Assembly (NCBI GenBank): GCA_003140095.1
Contig: PLIU01000443.1
Location: 1-43,323 of the forward strand
DNA from: Verrucomicrobiales bacterium
GTDB lineage: Bacteria > Verrucomicrobiota > Verrucomicrobiia > Limisphaerales > Palsa-1400
Direction: 5' to 3'
DNA length: 43,323 bases
Shown here: piece after piece, positions 41,037 to 43,323 of the stretch
Layout: each line of letters opens with the position of its first letter
Numbering within the stretch: position 1 is the first letter of the stretch
Made by a program: the position numbers and the translations under genes
Notes under the pieces: generated by a model
What the model was told of the DNA's origin: nothing
The model's database searches: none
What the model saw: only the letters and a program-made list of their open reading frames with translations

Positions 41037-43016
41037 ATGAATTCCAGTGACGAAGTTTTCGATTCCGATTTGGCGGAGATTTGCCAAATTCAAACCCAAG
41101 CGCGCGGACCGGCGGGGAAATTGCCGCTGACGGAGGAGATGCTGCTGCACCGGCCCAGTGGAGATCTTTTTGGATTGACCCTCAATGTGGGCATGGGCTG
41201 GAACCCAGCGAAAGCGGACGGCAAGCAGTTCCTGATTCTGAGCACACAAGGGGGGCTGCGGGCGCCCGACGGCAAACCGGTGGCGTTGGGCTATCATACC
41301 GGACATTGGGAAATCGGGCTGCTCGTCCAGGCGGCGGCGGAGGAATTTGCCCGATTGCAGACCATTCCTTTCGCAGGGTTTTGTTCCGATCCCTGCGACG
41401 GGCGGACGCAAGGCACAGTGGGTATGTTTGACAGCTTGCCATACCGGAACGACGCGGCGGTGATTTTCCGCCGCCTGGCGCGCTCGCTGCCCTTGCGCGC
41501 CGGAGTGCTGGGGGTGGCGACGTGCGACAAAGGATTGCCCGCCATGATGATGGCCCTGGCGGGATTGCGGGACTTGCCGTGCGTGGTGGTCCCCGGCGGC
41601 GTGACCCTGCCCGCCATCGGAGGCGAGGACGCGGGGACGGTGCAGAGTCTCGGAGTGCGTTATGCCCGCGGGCTGATTTCGCTGCCGGAGGCGGCCGAGC
41701 TGGGATGTCGCGCCTGCGGGACGCCCGGAGGGGGCTGCCAGTTTCTCGGCACCGCGGCTACTTCGCAAGTTGTGAGCGAAGCGTTGGGGCTTTCACTACC
41801 GCACGCGGCCCTGGCGCCATCCGGCCAGCCGGTGTGGCTTGACGCGGCCCGACGCTCGGCCCGCGCCTTGGTTGGATTGGAAAAACGCGGGCTGGCCATG
41901 CGGGACGTGCTGACGGCGCGGAGCATCGAAAATGCCATGACCCTTCACGCGGCGTTTGGGGGTTCGACTAACTTACTCCTGCACATTCCCGCCATTGCCC
42001 ACGCCGCCGGGTTGAAACCACCGGTCGTGCAGGACTGGATTTCGGTCAACCGGCGAACGCCCCGTTTGGTCAGCGTGCTGCCCAACGGCCCCGTCCACCA
42101 TCCAACCGTGCGCGTGTTTCTGGCCGGGGGAGTGCCGGAGGTGATGTTGCACTTGCGGCAATTGGGCTTGCTTCATTTGGATGCGCTCACTGTTTCTGGA
42201 TCAACCCTGGGTGAAAACCTCAGGTGGTGGGAAGCTTCCGAACGCCGCCGTCGTTTTAAGGATGCGTTGCGCCAGCAGGACGGAGTGGACGCGGAGGAGG
42301 TGATTTTTTCGCCGGAGCGGGCGCGGGCCAGGGGCCTGACCAGCACGATGGTTTTCCCGAGTGGCAATCTGGCCCCGGAAGGGTCCGTGGTCAAAAGCAC
42401 GGCCCTTGACCCGGCGGTGGTGGATGCCGACGGTGTCTATCGCAAAGAAGGGCCGGCGCGGGTGTTTGTCAATGAGAAGGATGCCATGGCGGCCATCAAA
42501 CAAGGACGCATCCAAGCGGGCGATGTCATGGTCCTGACGGGTATCGGTCCGCAGGGAACCGGCATGGAAGAAACCTATCAGGTGACGGCCTCTCTCAAAC
42601 ATCTGCCCTTCGGCAAACATGTTGCGCTTTTGACGGATGCGCGTTTTTCTGGCGTTTCCACTGGCGCATGCATCGGCCACATCGGCCCGGAAGGCTTGGC
42701 GGGCGGCCCCATCGGCAAAGTGGTGGACGGCGATATCATCAGAATTCAGATTGACTGCCGCGGCCTTGAAGGAACGGTTGATCTGGTGGGAGAAGAAGAC
42801 GGCCGTTTCACGCCGGAGGCAGGGGACCGTATTCTGGCGGGCCGAACCCCGCGCCCGGACCTGGCGCCCCATGCCGCTCTGCCGGAAGACACGCGGCTTT
42901 GGGCCGCGTTGCAATCCGCCAGCGGCGGGACTTGGGCCGGATGCGTTTATGATGCGGACCGAATCATCGCCGCCCTGGAAGCCGGACGGGCATTCAAGGA
43001 AAAGGCTGAAGAATAA
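41037..43016 (+). CDS. IlvD/Edd-family aldonate dehydratase (YjhG/YagF type)
   Basis: About 659 aa, a length typical for the YjhG/YagF D-xylonate dehydratase branch. It dehydrates an aldonic acid to the 2-keto-3-deoxy acid using an Fe-S cluster and Mg. Motifs: [39 protein letters not shown] (cluster cysteine), [36 protein letters not shown] and [21 protein letters not shown], the classical IlvD/Edd signature. The track starts one codon earlier at a TTG. With the divergent FAH protein it forms an oxidative, non-phosphorylating pentose-acid route (Weimberg-like). The last codons lie in a 14-bp tandem duplication. Confidence 0.93.
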   Translation: MNSSDEVFDSDLAEICQIQTQARGPAGKLPLTEEMLLHRPSGDLFGLTLNVGMGWNPAKADGKQFLILSTQGGLRAPDGKPVALGYHTGHWEIGLLVQAAAEEFARLQTIPFAGFCSDPCDGRTQGTVGMFDSLPYRNDAAVIFRRLARSLPLRAGVLGVATCDKGLPAMMMALAGLRDLPCVVVPGGVTLPAIGGEDAGTVQSLGVRYARGLISLPEAAELGCRACGTPGGGCQFLGTAATSQVVSEALGLSLPHAALAPSGQPVWLDAARRSARALVGLEKRGLAMRDVLTARSIENAMTLHAAFGGSTNLLLHIPAIAHAAGLKPPVVQDWISVNRRTPRLVSVLPNGPVHHPTVRVFLAGGVPEVMLHLRQLGLLHLDALTVSGSTLGENLRWWEASERRRRFKDALRQQDGVDAEEVIFSPERARARGLTSTMVFPSGNLAPEGSVVKSTALDPAVVDADGVYRKEGPARVFVNEKDAMAAIKQGRIQAGDVMVLTGIGPQGTGMEETYQVTASLKHLPFGKHVALLTDARFSGVSTGACIGHIGPEGLAGGPIGKVVDGDIIRIQIDCRGLEGTVDLVGEEDGRFTPEAGDRILAGRTPRPDLAPHAALPEDTRLWAALQSASGGTWAGCVYDADRIIAALEAGRAFKEKAEE

Positions 43017-43215
43017 AGGCTGAAGGATAAAAATTCTGCCGCCTCCGTTTTGGAATCTTTGGCATGAAGTCAGGACTTGGGTCTCGCAGGCGCTCGCCCC
43101 TTTCGAAATTGTGCCGCTCCCGTTTTGGAATCATAGCAAAACAATGGGACGCGCGGGACGTAAAGGACGCAAGTCAAGGCGTTGCCGCGTGCTGAGTTGC
43201 GGCCTCATTCGATTG
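43000..43215. repeat. Dispersed repeat, right copy
   Basis: AAAGGCTGAAGAAT-AAAGGCTGAAGGAT is a 14-bp tandem duplication that spans the stop codon of the dehydratase gene. It is followed by AAAAATTCTGCC as in the left copy. The string GCCGCYYCCGTTTTGGAATC occurs twice (43039 and about 43110), and GTAAAGGACGCAAGTCAAGGC and CTCATTCGATT follow. No gene is visible here. Confidence 0.7.
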
Positions 43216-43251
43216 GTGGCGCCGCAGGTCTAGACGAACCACTGCTTTGGA

Positions 43252-43287
43252 GATACAATGTATCCATGAAAAGTATCCTAAGGGGGT
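43252..43287 (+). promoter_or_regulatory. Palindrome and ribosome site before the KIARLP gene
   Basis: GATACA-A-TGTATC (43252-43264) is a perfect 13-bp dyad, followed by CATGA and an AGGGGGT ribosome site 4 nt before the ATG. The block aligns without gaps to the region upstream of the degenerate copy at 10738 (GATAC...CATGA...AGGAGGT). Confidence 0.55.
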
Positions 43288-43291
43288 CTGT

Positions 43292-43323
43292 ATGACCCGA
43301 CTGGGAAAGATAGCCAGGTTGCC
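43292..43323 (+). CDS. KIARLP small-protein family, first codons
   Basis: ATG with a strong AGGGGGT site 4 nt upstream starts MTRLGKIARLP before the window ends. This N-terminus is, from memory, typical of a small (about 70-80 aa) protein family common in Verrucomicrobiota genomes and often present in several copies; function unknown. It aligns with the degenerate copy at 10577-10738. Only the beginning is in the window. Confidence 0.7.
   Translation, partial: MTRLGKIARL

Noticed and set aside
1-43323. tRNA, rRNA or insertion sequence genes
   Set aside because: I looked for tRNA-like cloverleaf ends with CCA or T-loop GTTCRA strings in the gaps, and for transposase motifs, and found none that I can support.

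Overview
This is a GC-rich bacterial chromosome segment, most likely from the phylum Verrucomicrobiota (a Pedosphaera/Limisphaerales-type lineage). Pointers are the GloVer-repeat secreted protein (19467-21032), the BlaI/M56 pair, an FG-GAP protein, a zinc-ribbon Ser/Thr kinase, large TPR/PMT-type and YfhO-type membrane proteins, the futalosine menaquinone genes, and two members of a small 'KIARLP' protein family that I associate with this phylum. The taxon is inferred from protein families; there is no rRNA gene and I found no tRNA.

Layout. 1-1060: a BlaR1-like M56 peptidase (cut by the window edge) and BlaI repressor with a palindromic operator. 1138-6686: FG-GAP protein, DMT transporter, YfhO-like membrane protein and a small zinc-knuckle protein. 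6832-10024: a four-gene minus-strand operon matching the core of the ebo cluster (small helical protein, EboB TatD-type hydrolase, EboE TIM barrel, EboC UbiA prenyltransferase). 10025-11125: a repeat-rich region with 10-bp phased TTTGAT repeats, a frameshifted KIARLP relative and two terminator-like structures. 11146-12524: a MarR regulator and membrane protein sharing a GTGTATATACAC palindrome. 12788-14641: Ser/Thr kinase. 14673-19217: purE with a small partner, a DsbD-like protein, then rpsP-khpA-trmD-rplS without rimM. 19467-22777: GloVer protein and a fused RluA-type/RlmI-type RNA modification enzyme. 23541-24523: a probable toxin-antitoxin pair with a zeta-like P-loop toxin. 25189-29395: a tightly overlapping operon of nucleotidyltransferase, small protein, mqnP, mqnE, mqnA. 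29659-35170: tmk, tam, der, a Dabb protein and aspS.

35171-36226 lacks intact genes. It holds several repeat families, a strongly structured cruciform-like element and a frameshifted remnant of a nucleotide-sugar epimerase. 36227-38598 carries a TPR/PMT-type membrane protein with a small translationally coupled partner. 38723-38863 is a remnant of a repetitive surface or tail-fibre type protein. 39028-39795 is a solitary AAA ATPase. 40014-43016 is a divergent FAH-family/IlvD-Edd pair for aldonic acid (xylonate- or arabonate-type) breakdown, flanked on both sides by copies of one dispersed repeat. The window ends in the first codons of a second KIARLP gene.

The genes mostly form independent modules: menaquinone synthesis (futalosine route), translation and RNA modification, oxidative sugar-acid catabolism, and the ebo export-associated module. 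The most unusual material is the ebo core lacking its other members, the KIARLP family with a conserved upstream region, the structured repeat elements at 10.2-11.1 kb and 35.2-36.0 kb, and several small genes that ordinary ORF calling misses.
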